Source: Nakazawaea peltata
Taxonomy: Eukaryota; Ascomycota; Pichiomycetes; Alaninales; Pachysolenaceae
Direction: 5' to 3'
DNA: 64,000 bases
Assembly (NCBI GenBank): GCA_001599355.1
Contig: BCGQ01000007.1
Coordinates: 686,620 to 750,619 of the forward strand
Below the pieces are notes generated by a model. That model was not told the origin of the DNA and ran no database searches. It saw only the letters and a list, made by a program, of their open reading frames with translations. A program made the position numbers and the translations under genes. Positions 8,045 through 18,361 of this stretch are shown piece by piece. Within the stretch, counting starts at the first letter, position 1. Every line of letters begins with the position of its first letter.

Positions 8045-9172
8045 TTAGACGTCGAAAATCACAACCTTACCGTCATTACCCGAAGAGGAAAAAGAGGTGA
8101 CTCCCGAACCTTGGACATTGTAAGCTCTTAACTTAGTGATGGCATTTTGATGAATTGTCTTGACGGATTTTTCACTTGATTTGACACCTTTCAAATCCAT
8201 TTGTTTGAACATATTTAAAGCGTCTCTTTGATTCATTTCATCTTCTTCCTCTGGAGTGATCATCTTCAGTGGCATCAGTTTAGAAGATGAACGAGGATCA
8301 TCAATGGCAGAAGTAGACAGCCAACCTGATTGAGGATTACCTTCAAAGACAACAGGATGGAAATCATGACCAGCTGCGATCAATTTCGAATCATTGACAA
8401 ACAAAATAGAATTGAAAGTCAAATAAGAAGTCTTGACTTCATAAAAGGCATCAGGTTGAGAAATCTCTCCACTACTTGATGGGTATACAATACCAATTGT
8501 AGAATTGTTAGCATACAGTAAGAAAGAAGCATCGGTTGGAGAGAATTTAACGTCATGAACCCATCCTCCATATTGGAAAAAGTCAAGACATAAAGTTTGG
8601 AAAGGAAGTCTTTCACCCCAAGCCGAAGGAGCTGGTTTCTCATCGACCAGTTTAATGAAACTACTGAAAACCCTGACATGACCATCGGTTGATCCAGACA
8701 GTAATAAGACGTTATTTGGATGCCAGTCCAATGATAAGATAGTGGACTTGATCGGCTTCTTAATATGCTTAGAAACCCACCAATCATTCTCTTCTTCGAA
8801 ATAACAAACAGCAATGATTCTGTCGGCAGATCCAACTGCAAATTTCAATCCATTTGGTGACCAACGAGCAATAGTGGCGGCTCTATTGATTCTCAATAAA
8901 ACTAATGAAGGTTTATAACTACCATCAACAACAGTATAAACGATCAGATTTCTATCTTCGGAACAAGTCAAGATCTTCCCGTCAGCACTGATATCAACAG
9001 CAGTGACTGTCTTGTCATGATCAGCCAAAAGAGTCACCAATTTAGGAACACCCGTTGAAACGTCATAAATCTCAACGGTGTTGTCCTTAGAGATGGCTAA
9101 GGTGCGACGATCATAAGAAAAACAGTGGTCATAAATCGGTTCTTTGGTCAATTGGAATGGTAATGGTGCCAT
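8045..9172 (-). CDS. ARC40: Arp2/3 complex subunit 1 (ARPC1, WD40)
   Basis: At 375 residues it is close to yeast Arc40 (384). It starts MAPLPFQLTKEPIYDHCFS and consists of WD-type repeats: DHDKTVTAVDISADGKILTCS, INRAATIARWSPNGLKFAVGS and LSLDWHPNNVLLLSGSTDGH. Near the end is the family's insert with a Met/Lys-rich helix, followed by the closing repeat FSSSGNDGKVVIFDV. It would be the beta-propeller subunit of Arp2/3, nucleating branched actin at endocytic patches. The ATG at 9170-9172 is the only plausible start. Confidence 0.93.
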   Translation of the reverse strand: MAPLPFQLTKEPIYDHCFSYDRRTLAISKDNTVEIYDVSTGVPKLVTLLADHDKTVTAVDISADGKILTCSEDRNLIVYTVVDGSYKPSLVLLRINRAATIARWSPNGLKFAVGSADRIIAVCYFEEENDWWVSKHIKKPIKSTILSLDWHPNNVLLLSGSTDGHVRVFSSFIKLVDEKPAPSAWGERLPFQTLCLDFFQYGGWVHDVKFSPTDASFLLYANNSTIGIVYPSSSGEISQPDAFYEVKTSYLTFNSILFVNDSKLIAAGHDFHPVVFEGNPQSGWLSTSAIDDPRSSSKLMPLKMITPEEEDEMNQRDALNMFKQMDLKGVKSSEKSVKTIHQNAITKLRAYNVQGSGVTSFSSSGNDGKVVIFDV

Positions 9173-9532
9173 ATTGCGTGTAGGAGTATCTGAGTATAGG
9201 AATATAGGAGTATATCGCTCTACTATAATCCGTTGCCCTCTTAGTACTAAGTAATTAGTTACCGCTCACTTAAATTCCGCCCCTTCCCCAGTGCGTGCAC
9301 GACCTTACCAAACCTCATATTTGGTTTTCACACACGACTTTCTGAATTTTGACTCTTCACCTCATCGATCGGAGTCAAAAATATACCCACCTGCGCGAGA
9401 AGTCAAAAATGATAAATTAACCTGGAAAATTTTTTATGATTTAGATAAGCGATTGAAGGGAACAAGAATATAAATATCTAATTGATCACAGTTGGATTAA
9501 TTTCTGTAAGAACGATTCAATTACCTACAAAG

Positions 9533-10984
9533 ATGTCTGATAACGATAAATATGCCACCCCATTGTCTTCAAGATACGCCTCTGATGAGATGAGTGCTAT
9601 CTTCTCCTTGAGGAACAGATTCTCCACCTGGAGAAAATTATGGTTAACTTTGGCTAAGGCTGAGAGAGAAGTTGGGTTGGATAATGTGATTACCGATGAG
9701 CTGATCGCCGAGATGGAGGCTCATTTGACTATCACTGATGAAGAGATCGAGGACCTGAAGAAAGAAGAGGCCATTGTCAGACATGATGTCATGCTGCACG
9801 TTCATACTTTCGGTAAGACTTGTCCTTCAGCTGCTGGTATTATTCATTTGGGTGCCACTTCTTGTTACGTCACTGACAACGCTGATTTGATCTTCTTAAG
9901 AGATCTGTACGACGTTTTGATTCCAAAGTTGGTCAACGTCATCAACAGATTGAGTAAATTCGCTTTGGAATACAAAGATTTACCTGTCTTGGGTTGGACC
10001 CATCTTCAACCTCTGCAATTGACCACTGTTGGTAAGAGAGCCACTTTATGGATCCAAGAATTGTTGTGGGACTTGAGAAATATCGAAAGAGCTCGTAACG
10101 ATTTGGGTTTGAGAGGTGTCAAGGGTACTACCGGTACTCAACTGTCCTTCTTGTCTTTATTCCATGGTGATCATGACAAAGTCGAGCTGTTGGATGAGAA
10201 GGTTGTCGAGTTATTAGGTTTCAAGTTTGCTTACCCATGTACTGGTCAAACTTACTCAAGAAAGATCGATATCGATTGTTTGGGTCCATTACTGTCCTTG
10301 GGTGCTACTGCTCATAAGATGTGTACTGATATCAGATTGTTGGCCAATTTGAAGGAGATTGAAGAGCCATTTGAAAAGAGTCAAATCGGTTCTAGTGCTA
10401 TGGCTTATAAGAGAAACCCAATGAGATCTGAAAGAGTTTGTTCTTTGGCCAGACATCTCGGATCTTTATATCAAGATCTGTTCCAGACTGCTTCTGTACA
10501 ATGGTTCGAGAGAACTTTGGATGACAGTGCCATCAGAAGAATCTCTTTACCATCTCTGTTCTTGACTGCTGATATCTTATTATCTACTTTGTTGAACATT
10601 TCTTCTGGTTTAGTTGTTTATCCAAAGGTTATTGAAAGAAGAATTCGTTCTGAGTTGCCATTCATGGCCACCGAGAACATCATTATGGCCATGGTTGAGA
10701 AGGGTGCTTCCAGACAAGATGTTCATGAAGAAATTAGAGTTCTTTCTCATCAACTGGCTGCCGTAGTTAAGGAAGAAGGTGGTGATAATGATCTTATTGA
10801 GAGAGTCAAGAAGACCGAATTCTTCAAACCAATCTGGAATGATTTAGATGCCTTGTTAGAGCCATCTACTTTCGTAGGAAGAGCTCCACAACAAGCTGAA
10901 AAGTTTGTAAATAAGACTGTTAAGGAACTGTTAGCTCCATTTGCCCATTTGTTGAACGAAGAGGAGGTTAAATTGAGTGTTTGA
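9533..10984 (+). CDS. ADE13: Adenylosuccinate lyase
   Basis: This is a 483-residue enzyme (yeast 482) of the fumarase/aspartase superfamily. It cleaves SAICAR and adenylosuccinate, releasing fumarate, in purine synthesis. The signature [14 protein letters not shown] (about residues 285-300) and the conserved [18 protein letters not shown] and GTTGTQ segments are present. The frame is open upstream, but the first ATG (9533, AAAGATGTC context) gives the family length. It has twelve in-frame CTG codons, and at least eight sit at residues that are Ala in yeast or human ADSL (codons 88, 125, 161, 204, 254, 316, 342, 408). It is the best internal evidence for CUG-Ala. Confidence 0.97.
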   Translation: MSDNDKYATPLSSRYASDEMSAIFSLRNRFSTWRKLWLTLAKAEREVGLDNVITDELIAEMEAHLTITDEEIEDLKKEEAIVRHDVMLHVHTFGKTCPSAAGIIHLGATSCYVTDNADLIFLRDLYDVLIPKLVNVINRLSKFALEYKDLPVLGWTHLQPLQLTTVGKRATLWIQELLWDLRNIERARNDLGLRGVKGTTGTQLSFLSLFHGDHDKVELLDEKVVELLGFKFAYPCTGQTYSRKIDIDCLGPLLSLGATAHKMCTDIRLLANLKEIEEPFEKSQIGSSAMAYKRNPMRSERVCSLARHLGSLYQDLFQTASVQWFERTLDDSAIRRISLPSLFLTADILLSTLLNISSGLVVYPKVIERRIRSELPFMATENIIMAMVEKGASRQDVHEEIRVLSHQLAAVVKEEGGDNDLIERVKKTEFFKPIWNDLDALLEPSTFVGRAPQQAEKFVNKTVKELLAPFAHLLNEEEVKLSV

Positions 10985-11195
10985 TTCTTATTTATTGCTG
11001 AATACATTAAAAATTGAGATAGAAAGTAGTGTAGATTAGTTGATAGTAGGGGCCTGACTGAAGAGTAGGTTTGGCTTGGCCAAAGTGAAGGTTTAGCTTG
11101 ACTGAAGTGAAGGTTTAGCTTGACTGAAGTGTATGTTTGACCTGGTTGAAGTGTAGGCTCGCCTTAATTACTGTAGCTCGCCTTGGTTACTCTTC

Positions 11196-11390
11196 CTCAC
11201 CTTATTCTACCTCACCTTATTCTACCTCACCTTATTCTACCTCACCTTATTCTTCCTCACCTTATTCTACCTCACCTTATTCTACCTCACCTTATTCTAC
11301 CTCACCTTATTCTACCTCACCTTATTCTACCTCACCTTATTCTACCTCACCTTATTCTACCTCACCTTATTCTACCTCACCTTATTCTAC
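11196..11390. repeat. 15-bp minisatellite, 13 near-identical copies
   Basis: Thirteen tandem units CTCACCTTATTCTAC run without interruption; one unit differs (TTCTTC in place of TTCTAC). Because the unit is a multiple of three, two plus-strand frames stay open as Ser-Pro-Tyr-Ser-Thr or His-Leu-Ile-Leu-Pro repeats. Neither has an upstream ATG, so coding is unlikely. Confidence 0.95.
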
Positions 11391-12393
11391 CTCACCCCGA
11401 TTCTCTAGACCATTCTGTACATAATTCCGATGCTTAGAGTGTCAAGAGATCTTTCGCGGCTTATGAAGCAAAATCTGCTGTTTCCAAAATCTGCTGCTTC
11501 CAAAATCTACTGCTTCCATAACTCTTCCAGAACCCATACCATTTCAGCCGTGCCCCAATCACTCAATCTCCTAACAAATTTCCACGCCTTCCTGGCTCCG
11601 AATTTGACTAAAAACGTCCAATCATCAAAACTTAAGCCCAGACCAACAATGCCCACAACTGTTCAACCAGTTAACAAGGCAATGCACATTAACTAACTAA
11701 TTCCCAACGGAAGTTCTGCATAGATGACAATTACATACAAAAAAAGAAACGACCAGAGATGAGATGAGCAGGCTTTCCAATTTTTTCTTAGTGTGTTAGA
11801 AAGGGTAAAAGTTGAGCTTGGGGGATTTGACTAGTTGTTTGAGAAGTGCCGGTATCTCCTTACAATAAACAGGGGATTTGATCATTAGAGGAGCTTCACT
11901 ATTGAGATTCCAAACGTATTTGATCACTCGATATCAATTGAATGGTCATGGTCAGTCAACTCATTGGACAGCTGGTAGTGTGATGGAGTGCGATGGCTCT
12001 CCCTCGCTTAGAACACCCCTATTTTTCTTATGCATTTTTTCGCAGCCAAGTTCCCAAATGCCCTCGGAGACCAATTTCCTAAGCCTTTAATGAAAATTAA
12101 GGTTAGGGGTAAAAAGAAACGCATCGGATTAAAGTTTGGAAATTCACGTGATCACCAAACTATAAAATCTTCGACCCAATTTCGTATGAGATCCGCTAGA
12201 ACAAATCCATACAATAATCTCAATGTCGGAAATGAGTAACAGCAACCGAACGTAATGCTTCACCACCAACCAAAACTGTGGGAAGGCTCCGACATCAAGA
12301 ATAACAACATCAAAATGCCAAGCTCTTTTCTTTTCCAAGCCATAAAAAAAAAGTCTTAGCCTAGGCGAAAAGTTGTAGGCAGACGAAATATTA

Positions 12394-12402
12394 ATCTGAT
12401 AA
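12394..12402 (+). promoter_or_regulatory. GATA-factor (iron regulator type) site ATCTGATAA
   Basis: ATCTGATAA matches the extended ATCWGATAA site bound by fungal iron-sensing GATA repressors (Fep1, SreA, Sfu1 families). Further AGATAA cores lie near 12754 and, on the other strand, near 12904. All are upstream of a siderophore-type transporter starting at 13209, which makes iron repression plausible. This is inference from motif and neighbour only. Confidence 0.35.
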
Positions 12403-13208
12403 TTCGATATGCGGATAACTAGGAGTTACGGGATTGGTCAATTAGTATTTGTTAGTTCAATTGGTTTCAATAACTTTCAATTAACTTGATTCTTATATCG
12501 GTCCATCCTTCTACTACAGACATGTGCCCTCTAAGGTCTCAACGGTTGCCCTGCACATAACTTCAATATTTGTTCACCGGGAAACCACGAAAAATTATGA
12601 ATAACTGCAACAAATAGAATGCCGGTCAATTTCGGGTTTATCATTTCGGATCTGCAGCATAGTCCAATCAAACACGCCAATTTTATCTTTCTTAACAAGC
12701 ACCTATTCAAATTGCTCATTTCTTTTTCTTAAAGCCCCCAGAGCCCGCAAATAGGAGATAACAGCTAACGCTCCATCACAGTAACGTTGACTCCTATAAG
12801 CTCATAACTATGAAATCCGGCCTCATATCGACTACTCTCTAATAAAAATCCTCCATCCCTATTTTGCACGTCACCTCGGAATCACCCTCACTGATTATCC
12901 AGATTATCTTGAAACACGCACAACCTTTTAGGGATGCTTTCCACTAACAAGAGGAAAATTTTTTTCACCTACATCTTGCATGAAAAGTACTGTGCATTTA
13001 TTCTTGTAGAAAAGATGGTATGCAAGCTCTACTAAAAGAATTTCTTGGTCTCAATAATAATGTGGGAAAGATTCCCTATTGATTCTGTTAGCTTATTGAG
13101 ACTTGTTTCTTTTTCTGAAGGGGGAGATTTTCGGATGATATAAATGAGTCCGTATTTCTCTCTATTGTAACCCCCCTGTGAATCAACTAAAGGTTTAACT
13201 TCTCAATT

Positions 13209-15095
13209 ATGTCTCTGAACATTACCAACGCTCAAGAGGAAGTTGCCTCTGCTGAAAGAAGATCTGTTTCTTCTGAAAACAAGAAAGCTCAAGACATTGA
13301 GAATTTCAATGAAGAAACAATCGAGGAATCCTCTAATAAGATTCCATCTTCTTCTGATGGTTATGACACCGAGTCTGTTCCTGAAAAGAACGTTGAAATT
13401 TACAGACAAGCTTGGACTAAGAAACTTTTGATCGTTGCTTATGCTGTCTTGATCTTTGTTGCCTTTTCTGAGAACTTTGCCAGTCAATCTACTTCCAGTT
13501 TGGACAGTTATGCTACTTCTGAGTTCAATGCCCATTCTTTGATCGCTACTGCTGCTGTCGTTTATAAGATTACCGCCATTGTCTCCTATCCAATCTTGGG
13601 TAAGACTGCTGACTTCTTGGGAAGAGCTGACGGTTTCGGTATCTCTGTTCTTATTTACACTATGTCTTATGTTTTATACGCTGCTTGTCAAAACGTTCAA
13701 ACTTATGTCTGTGCCGAGATCTTATATGCCATTGGTAAAGTTGGTTACAGAGTTTATCAACAGACTTTCATTGCTGATACCACTTCTTTGATCGACAGAG
13801 GTTTGTGGGCTCAATTACCAGATGCTATTGCTACCGTTCCAGCTTTGTATGTTGGTTCTATCATTCAAGACGTCTTCGTTTACAAATACACTTGGCGTTG
13901 GGGTTACGGTACCTGGGCTATCTGTCTTGGTATCACCACTATCCCATTAACCTTGGTCATGTACTACATCGATAAGAGAGCTAAGCTGACTGGTGAACAA
14001 AAGATTGTTAAGATCTTGCAGAGACTTCCAGAAGGATCTGTTATGAAGAAGACTCTGTACATGTTCCTCAAAGAATTGGATATTGTTGGAGGATGTATCT
14101 TCATCACTAGTTTGGCTTTGTTGTTTGTTCCAATGACTTTGACTGGTAAGTCTAGTTCTTACAAATGGAAGGAACCTCGTTTGATTGCCATGTTGTGTGT
14201 TGGTTTTGTTTTGTTCTGGATCTTCCTTGCTTGGAACTCGAGAAGATTCTCTAGAAAGCTTAACAAATCTCCTTTCATTGAGCCTCAATCTTTGACTCAC
14301 CCAACTATCCTGGTATCTTGTATTATGGTTGCCTTGGACTTGTGTGAGAACTCTTCCTTCGCTACTTACTTCAAGACTATGTTGCAAGTCAGTGGTGGAT
14401 ACACTGCTGGTGAAGCTGCCCGTATCGATGACTCCAAGAAAGCCTGTATTCAAATTTTCTCTGTCGTTGCTGGTCTCTGTATGAAATACACCAAGATGTC
14501 CAGAGTCTACGTTTACATTGGTGTTCCATTTGTTGTTTTGGGACATGGTTTATTAGTTCACTTTGTCAACACCAAGGGTGGCCTTGCTTCCACTGCCTTA
14601 TTGTACATGGCTGAAGTATTCATCGGTCTTGGTAGAGGTTTCTACCAAAGTGGTTTACTTGTTATCGTTCAAGGTGTTGCCGGTTCCCATGGTATTCCAA
14701 TGTCCACTGCTTTCTTCTTGCTGTTCCAATCTGTTGGTTCTCTTATTGGTACTTGTATTGCTGGTGGTATCTGGAACGGTATCTTGGTTACCAGATTACA
14801 AAAATACTTGCCATCTGATGCCAAGGCCAGTGCTACTAAGATTTACAAGAGTATTACTGTTGCATTGAGTTATGCCGAAGGTTCAGAGGAGAGAGATGCT
14901 ATCAACAGACTGTACCGTGAAGTTGTTCAAATTATTGGATGGGCTGGTTTAGGTGTTATCCTGCCAATGCTTATTTTGATGTTCTTTGTCAAAGACATTA
15001 CCTTAACTAAGCACAATGATATTTACACTACTGATTCTGAGGATGAAGTTGATACTATAGCCGAAGAAAAGGCAGCTGCTCAAGTTGCCAAATAG
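13209..15095 (+). CDS. Siderophore-iron MFS transporter (ARN/SIT1 family)
   Basis: This 628-residue polytopic protein has about 14 hydrophobic segments and an ~80-residue acidic, Ser-rich cytosolic N-terminus. Family-like stretches include TSSLDSYATSEFNAHSLIAT (first helices), ILGKTADFLGRADGF (loop 2-3) and RVYQQTFIADTTSLIDRGL. The long cytosolic C-terminus ends in acidic residues. ARN proteins take up ferric siderophores by proton symport at the plasma or endosomal membrane. The exact substrate cannot be predicted. The start is the first ATG. The upstream region carries candidate GATA iron-repressor sites. Confidence 0.88.
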   Translation: MSLNITNAQEEVASAERRSVSSENKKAQDIENFNEETIEESSNKIPSSSDGYDTESVPEKNVEIYRQAWTKKLLIVAYAVLIFVAFSENFASQSTSSLDSYATSEFNAHSLIATAAVVYKITAIVSYPILGKTADFLGRADGFGISVLIYTMSYVLYAACQNVQTYVCAEILYAIGKVGYRVYQQTFIADTTSLIDRGLWAQLPDAIATVPALYVGSIIQDVFVYKYTWRWGYGTWAICLGITTIPLTLVMYYIDKRAKLTGEQKIVKILQRLPEGSVMKKTLYMFLKELDIVGGCIFITSLALLFVPMTLTGKSSSYKWKEPRLIAMLCVGFVLFWIFLAWNSRRFSRKLNKSPFIEPQSLTHPTILVSCIMVALDLCENSSFATYFKTMLQVSGGYTAGEAARIDDSKKACIQIFSVVAGLCMKYTKMSRVYVYIGVPFVVLGHGLLVHFVNTKGGLASTALLYMAEVFIGLGRGFYQSGLLVIVQGVAGSHGIPMSTAFFLLFQSVGSLIGTCIAGGIWNGILVTRLQKYLPSDAKASATKIYKSITVALSYAEGSEERDAINRLYREVVQIIGWAGLGVILPMLILMFFVKDITLTKHNDIYTTDSEDEVDTIAEEKAAAQVAK

Positions 15096-15884
15096 GTATT
15101 GAAAGTTTTGCATATATTGCTTTGATTTGTTTTAATAATAGTTTTTTTTATGGATAATCGTAGACAAGAGTTAGTTGTGCTCCTCAATGAATCTCCTTTA
15201 ATCCTTCTTAAATTCCTCTCTATCCCCTTCCTATCAAAACCCCCTACACTTAACCTCCCTACACTTAATCCCCCTACACTTAACCCCCCTACACTTAACC
15301 CCCCTACACCTAACCCCCTACACCTCAATTACCCCCTTCTTTCTCGCTTATCCCTCGGCTATATAAGGAAAAAATCTCCAAATTAGTAAGGAAAATTCAC
15401 TCGGAGATATCTGTATGCGCTCAATTAGGGGCCTCTCTGCCTCTCTATAAATTACCTACTTAATCGATCTGTGAGTACACGCAGCGTACATATTATGTTT
15501 TAGATTGATTTTCACTAATATAGTGGAATTATCAGATCATAGAAACAGTTACCAAAACAATCACTCCATACTCCATATTCCTCCCCCACTGACCCCTCCT
15601 CCACTCTCCACTCTCCACTCTCCCCTCTTCCCTCCATCCCTCCTCCACATACCCCTCCTCCTCTCAATTATGTCGTCATTCTTCCCGCTTTTATCCCGCA
15701 CCTCGTCTTATTATTTCTCCCTAACTACTGGCTACTCCTTACTTTAACCGGCTATTACTAACGGTAGGACAAACTGAAAAAATTAAAAAATTTTCCTTCT
15801 ATTTTTATACCGACCCACGACCGCTTATTGAACATAAAAGCATATTCTGTATAGTTGGAGTTAGATAGTTTGAGCTATTTGAGA
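15096..15884. other. Intergenic; C-rich repeats and pyrimidine tract
   Basis: It contains a CCCCTACACTTAA minisatellite (listed separately), a TATAAAT motif near 15446 and a C/T-rich run (about 15575-15660, CCACTCTCC units). TACTAAC followed by TAG near 15756-15767 could be a 5'UTR acceptor for the next gene, but no good donor was found. No additional gene is supported. Confidence 0.45.
15238..15330. repeat. C-rich 12-14-bp tandem repeat (CCCCCTACACTTAA)
   Basis: About seven imperfect copies of CCCCTACACTTAAC on the plus strand, the last ones drifting to CACCTAA and CACCTCAA. The G-rich complement resembles yeast telomere-type repeats in character. This is an interstitial array in the 3' region of the transporter gene. 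Confidence 0.8.
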
Positions 15885-17006
15885 ATGCTGTTCATAGAGA
15901 AGTCGGAGATTATCCCTGAACGCACGGCGCGCCGTCTGCTGTCTAAGACTTTGGTGCTCATACTTACCGCGATACTATCTTTAGTGGTGTTATCGCTGGT
16001 TCATATTCCTCATTTGAACTGTTCGAGGTCTGATATTCATTTCAATCATAGTGAGGTTGATGATTCGAGGAATTTGGCTGCTGTCGATGATTTGCAGGCC
16101 AGTATTATATTGAAGGCTCGTAACCTTCTTTCATCTCCAGATCCATTATTTATGAAGAGAGATGATGATGATAATGATGATGATGGCAGTAGTAGTGGGA
16201 GCACGGTTGTTCAAGGTTCCACTAATTCTAGTTCATCTACTGTTGATCCAAGTTTCAGTAGTTCAGTTTCTGTATTGAGTTCTGCAACTCCATCGTCTAG
16301 TGAACTGTCGTCATCTGCTTCTTCATCTTCGATGTCTTCCTCATCCTCATCCTCATCTTCATCTTCATCATCGGTGTCTTCATCGTCTGTCCCATTAACT
16401 TCTTCGAGTTCTTCTTTCAGTGAACCTTCATCTTCCTTCAGCTCTTCACTGCCATTGAGTACTTCGTCTACTGAAGAATCATCGTCAACTTCCTCATCAT
16501 CTTCATCTTCCACCTCCTCAAGTTCCTCTTCCACTACTACGGAATCAGTTTATACCTCAACATCAGACAACCAGCCGATAACTGTGACTGTGACTCAAGT
16601 TGACACTCCAGCTAGTAGCCTGGCTGCCTCTTCAACTTCCTCGTCATCCTCTCCATCTCCTTCTTTGTCAACTTCATCCAAAGACACTGACAACTCAAAT
16701 GGTGGATTATCTCAAACAAACAAGATCATTGTTGGATGTGTCGTGGGTATCGGTGTTCCATTCTTGTTATTGCTCCTGTTCTTGGCTTATTGGTTCGGCT
16801 ACAGAAAGAGATCTTCCTCGACTATGAACTCTCAACACTCTGGAAGTGATTCATTAACTTCATTCAAGAACGAAGATCTTGTTGGAGACTCTCTGAGCCA
16901 CACTGGTGAAAGACAACAACAAAACAACGAAGGTTACGACCCTGACGAATTAGCAGGTAATACTTATAGAGGTAGTAGTAGGGTAAACCTGGCTACCAAC
17001 TTCTAA
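15885..17006 (+). CDS. Ser-rich single-pass surface protein, possible Mid2/Wsc-like sensor
   Basis: From the ATG at 15885 the product is 373 residues. A basic N-terminus (RTARRLLSK) and a hydrophobic segment (about 20-40) act as signal anchor or signal peptide. A lumenal part follows with a dibasic Kex2-type site MKR before an Asp tract, then about 150 residues that are mostly Ser. A second membrane segment (IIVGCVVGIGVPFLLLLLFL) and a hydrophilic tail ending YDPDELAGN...VNLATNF close it. This layout (O-mannosylated stalk, one membrane pass, short tail) is that of cell-wall stress sensors. No cysteine-rich WSC domain is seen, so Mid2/Mtl1-like is the closer guess. The function is inferred. 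Confidence 0.6.
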   Translation: MLFIEKSEIIPERTARRLLSKTLVLILTAILSLVVLSLVHIPHLNCSRSDIHFNHSEVDDSRNLAAVDDLQASIILKARNLLSSPDPLFMKRDDDDNDDDGSSSGSTVVQGSTNSSSSTVDPSFSSSVSVLSSATPSSSELSSSASSSSMSSSSSSSSSSSSSVSSSSVPLTSSSSSFSEPSSSFSSSLPLSTSSTEESSSTSSSSSSSTSSSSSSTTTESVYTSTSDNQPITVTVTQVDTPASSLAASSTSSSSSPSPSLSTSSKDTDNSNGGLSQTNKIIVGCVVGIGVPFLLLLLFLAYWFGYRKRSSSTMNSQHSGSDSLTSFKNEDLVGDSLSHTGERQQQNNEGYDPDELAGNTYRGSSRVNLATNF

Positions 17007-17110
17007 CCTGTGTTTTCTTCCCCCATATATGCATATTATCTCTTATTCCGTTTGATCTACAGCTTCTTTTGAAGAAATAAAAAGTTTATAAATAAACACT
17101 TAGATAAATA

Positions 17111-18361
17111 CTATGTATGATTTACCCAGCAATGGCCATTTCCATTGTCCTTCTCTAATTCTTGATACCAGCCTGCTTGTGCCATGGATATCTTGTGATT
17201 CTCCAAATCAAATACAAGGTAAACTGATCTTAAAAATGTATCCCCCAAAATCACATCTTCATCTGCACTAAATCCAAGAAGACACAAATCTTCTCCCTCC
17301 ACGTCAATAATCGGTTCTGTCTGGCCATTTGTCCCAATATTGTAATTCATCAAATATTCCGAGGCAGGAACCTTGATTTGTTGACCTTCAAATTTGAAGA
17401 TCAAATCTGGAGCTGTTGTATTGTAATCTTTACAAATAACTTGATATGCTCCATAATCTTCATTCCAAGTAGCTCCCAACTTATCTACAATAGCTCTTAA
17501 AGAACTTGGAGGTATAGTCATCAGAGTCGATCCGGTATCCAATAACACCTGCTGATCTCCCATTATATCAACCCCATCGAAAATTAAACCATTAGATTGA
17601 ATATAAAATTCTTTAGAGGACAACAAATTGTGATCAACTAAGTTCCCAGTGAATTTAGAATGATCAACTGATCCAAATAAGATCTCCCCACCGTTAGAAA
17701 ACTGATAATCCATATAAATTGAATAAATTTTAGAATCAATTAACCCCCCTTCATATAAATTGTCTATGTATGTTGGATATACATATTCAGTCAGAGATGA
17801 TTCTAATGAACTGAATCCCAACCCCATAAGAGAATAATCCAGAAGATTACTCTCATAAGCTATACCGAAAATTTGATCTTCAATGACTAAATCAGCATTC
17901 ACACTAACCTTATCCTTGACTAATGAACCATTAGTTATTTCATATCCACTGACATAACTGATCGTAAAATTATGACCAGTATAAGTTAATGAAGTTGAAT
18001 TTGAAAAATCAAAATAAGGTACTCCTATACTCGAGCAAGTTACCTCTGTATCATTCGAGTAATATACTTGGTCCTCCTCTAAACATTGTAATGATATTGG
18101 AGTATGAAACCATAAATCACTCGATCCAGTATCAATATATACCGGGATGTCTTGCAGAGGATCTCCAACACTCAAAGTAATTAAATACCCCACAAATCCA
18201 TTCGTCAAATATCCATAGCCACTCTTTGTCAAAAAATCAGGAATATTACGATCATCAATACCATAATGTCTCTTGGTGAACTGTAGTTTTGGTGCACCTT
18301 TTATAGGGAAGGCAGTAGAGGTGACGATAAGTATCAATAAAAGTAAATGATTCCTGATCAT
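17111..18361 (-). CDS. Secreted pepsin-like aspartic protease
   Basis: The 416-residue precursor has a signal peptide (MIRNHLLLLILIVTSTAFP), a very short propeptide ending KR (FTKR), then the mature enzyme. Both active-site aspartates are present: YIDTGSSDLWF (about residue 80) and LLDTGSTLMTIP (about residue 280). Several N-glycosylation sequons (NST, NFT, NGS) fit secretion. The C-terminus (GHCWVNHT) lacks the hydrophobic GPI tail of yapsins, so it is probably a soluble candidapepsin-like enzyme. Open frame extends 15 codons upstream with no ATG; the start at 18361 places the signal peptide correctly. Confidence 0.85.
   Translation of the reverse strand: MIRNHLLLLILIVTSTAFPIKGAPKLQFTKRHYGIDDRNIPDFLTKSGYGYLTNGFVGYLITLSVGDPLQDIPVYIDTGSSDLWFHTPISLQCLEEDQVYYSNDTEVTCSSIGVPYFDFSNSTSLTYTGHNFTISYVSGYEITNGSLVKDKVSVNADLVIEDQIFGIAYESNLLDYSLMGLGFSSLESSLTEYVYPTYIDNLYEGGLIDSKIYSIYMDYQFSNGGEILFGSVDHSKFTGNLVDHNLLSSKEFYIQSNGLIFDGVDIMGDQQVLLDTGSTLMTIPPSSLRAIVDKLGATWNEDYGAYQVICKDYNTTAPDLIFKFEGQQIKVPASEYLMNYNIGTNGQTEPIIDVEGEDLCLLGFSADEDVILGDTFLRSVYLVFDLENHKISMAQAGWYQELEKDNGNGHCWVNHT

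Larger units (their letters stand above)
10985..13208. other. 2.2-kb intergenic region without a convincing gene
   Basis: It begins with degenerate ~22-bp repeats (TTTAGCTTGACTGAAGTG-like, 11041-11160) and a 15-bp minisatellite. Beyond these lies ordinary unique sequence with short frames only. An 88-codon ATG frame at 11430-11696 has an Arg/Ser-rich N-terminus that could look mitochondrial, but nothing supports it. CACGTG lies at 12147-12152. GATA-type motifs cluster toward the transporter gene. I see no tRNA or box C/D RNA. Confidence 0.5.

Noticed and set aside
11137-11437. Open frames of SPYST and HLILP repeats
   Set aside because: They arise because the minisatellite unit is 15 bp. Neither has an ATG, and both are pure repeat.
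11430-11696. 88-codon ATG frame with a mitochondrial-looking N-terminus
   Set aside because: No family resemblance, promoter or codon pattern sets it apart from chance frames in this gap.
15470-15767. Possible 5'UTR intron before the Ser-rich surface protein gene
   Set aside because: TACTAAC and TAG are present, but the only donor is a poor GTGAGT close to the TATA-like element.
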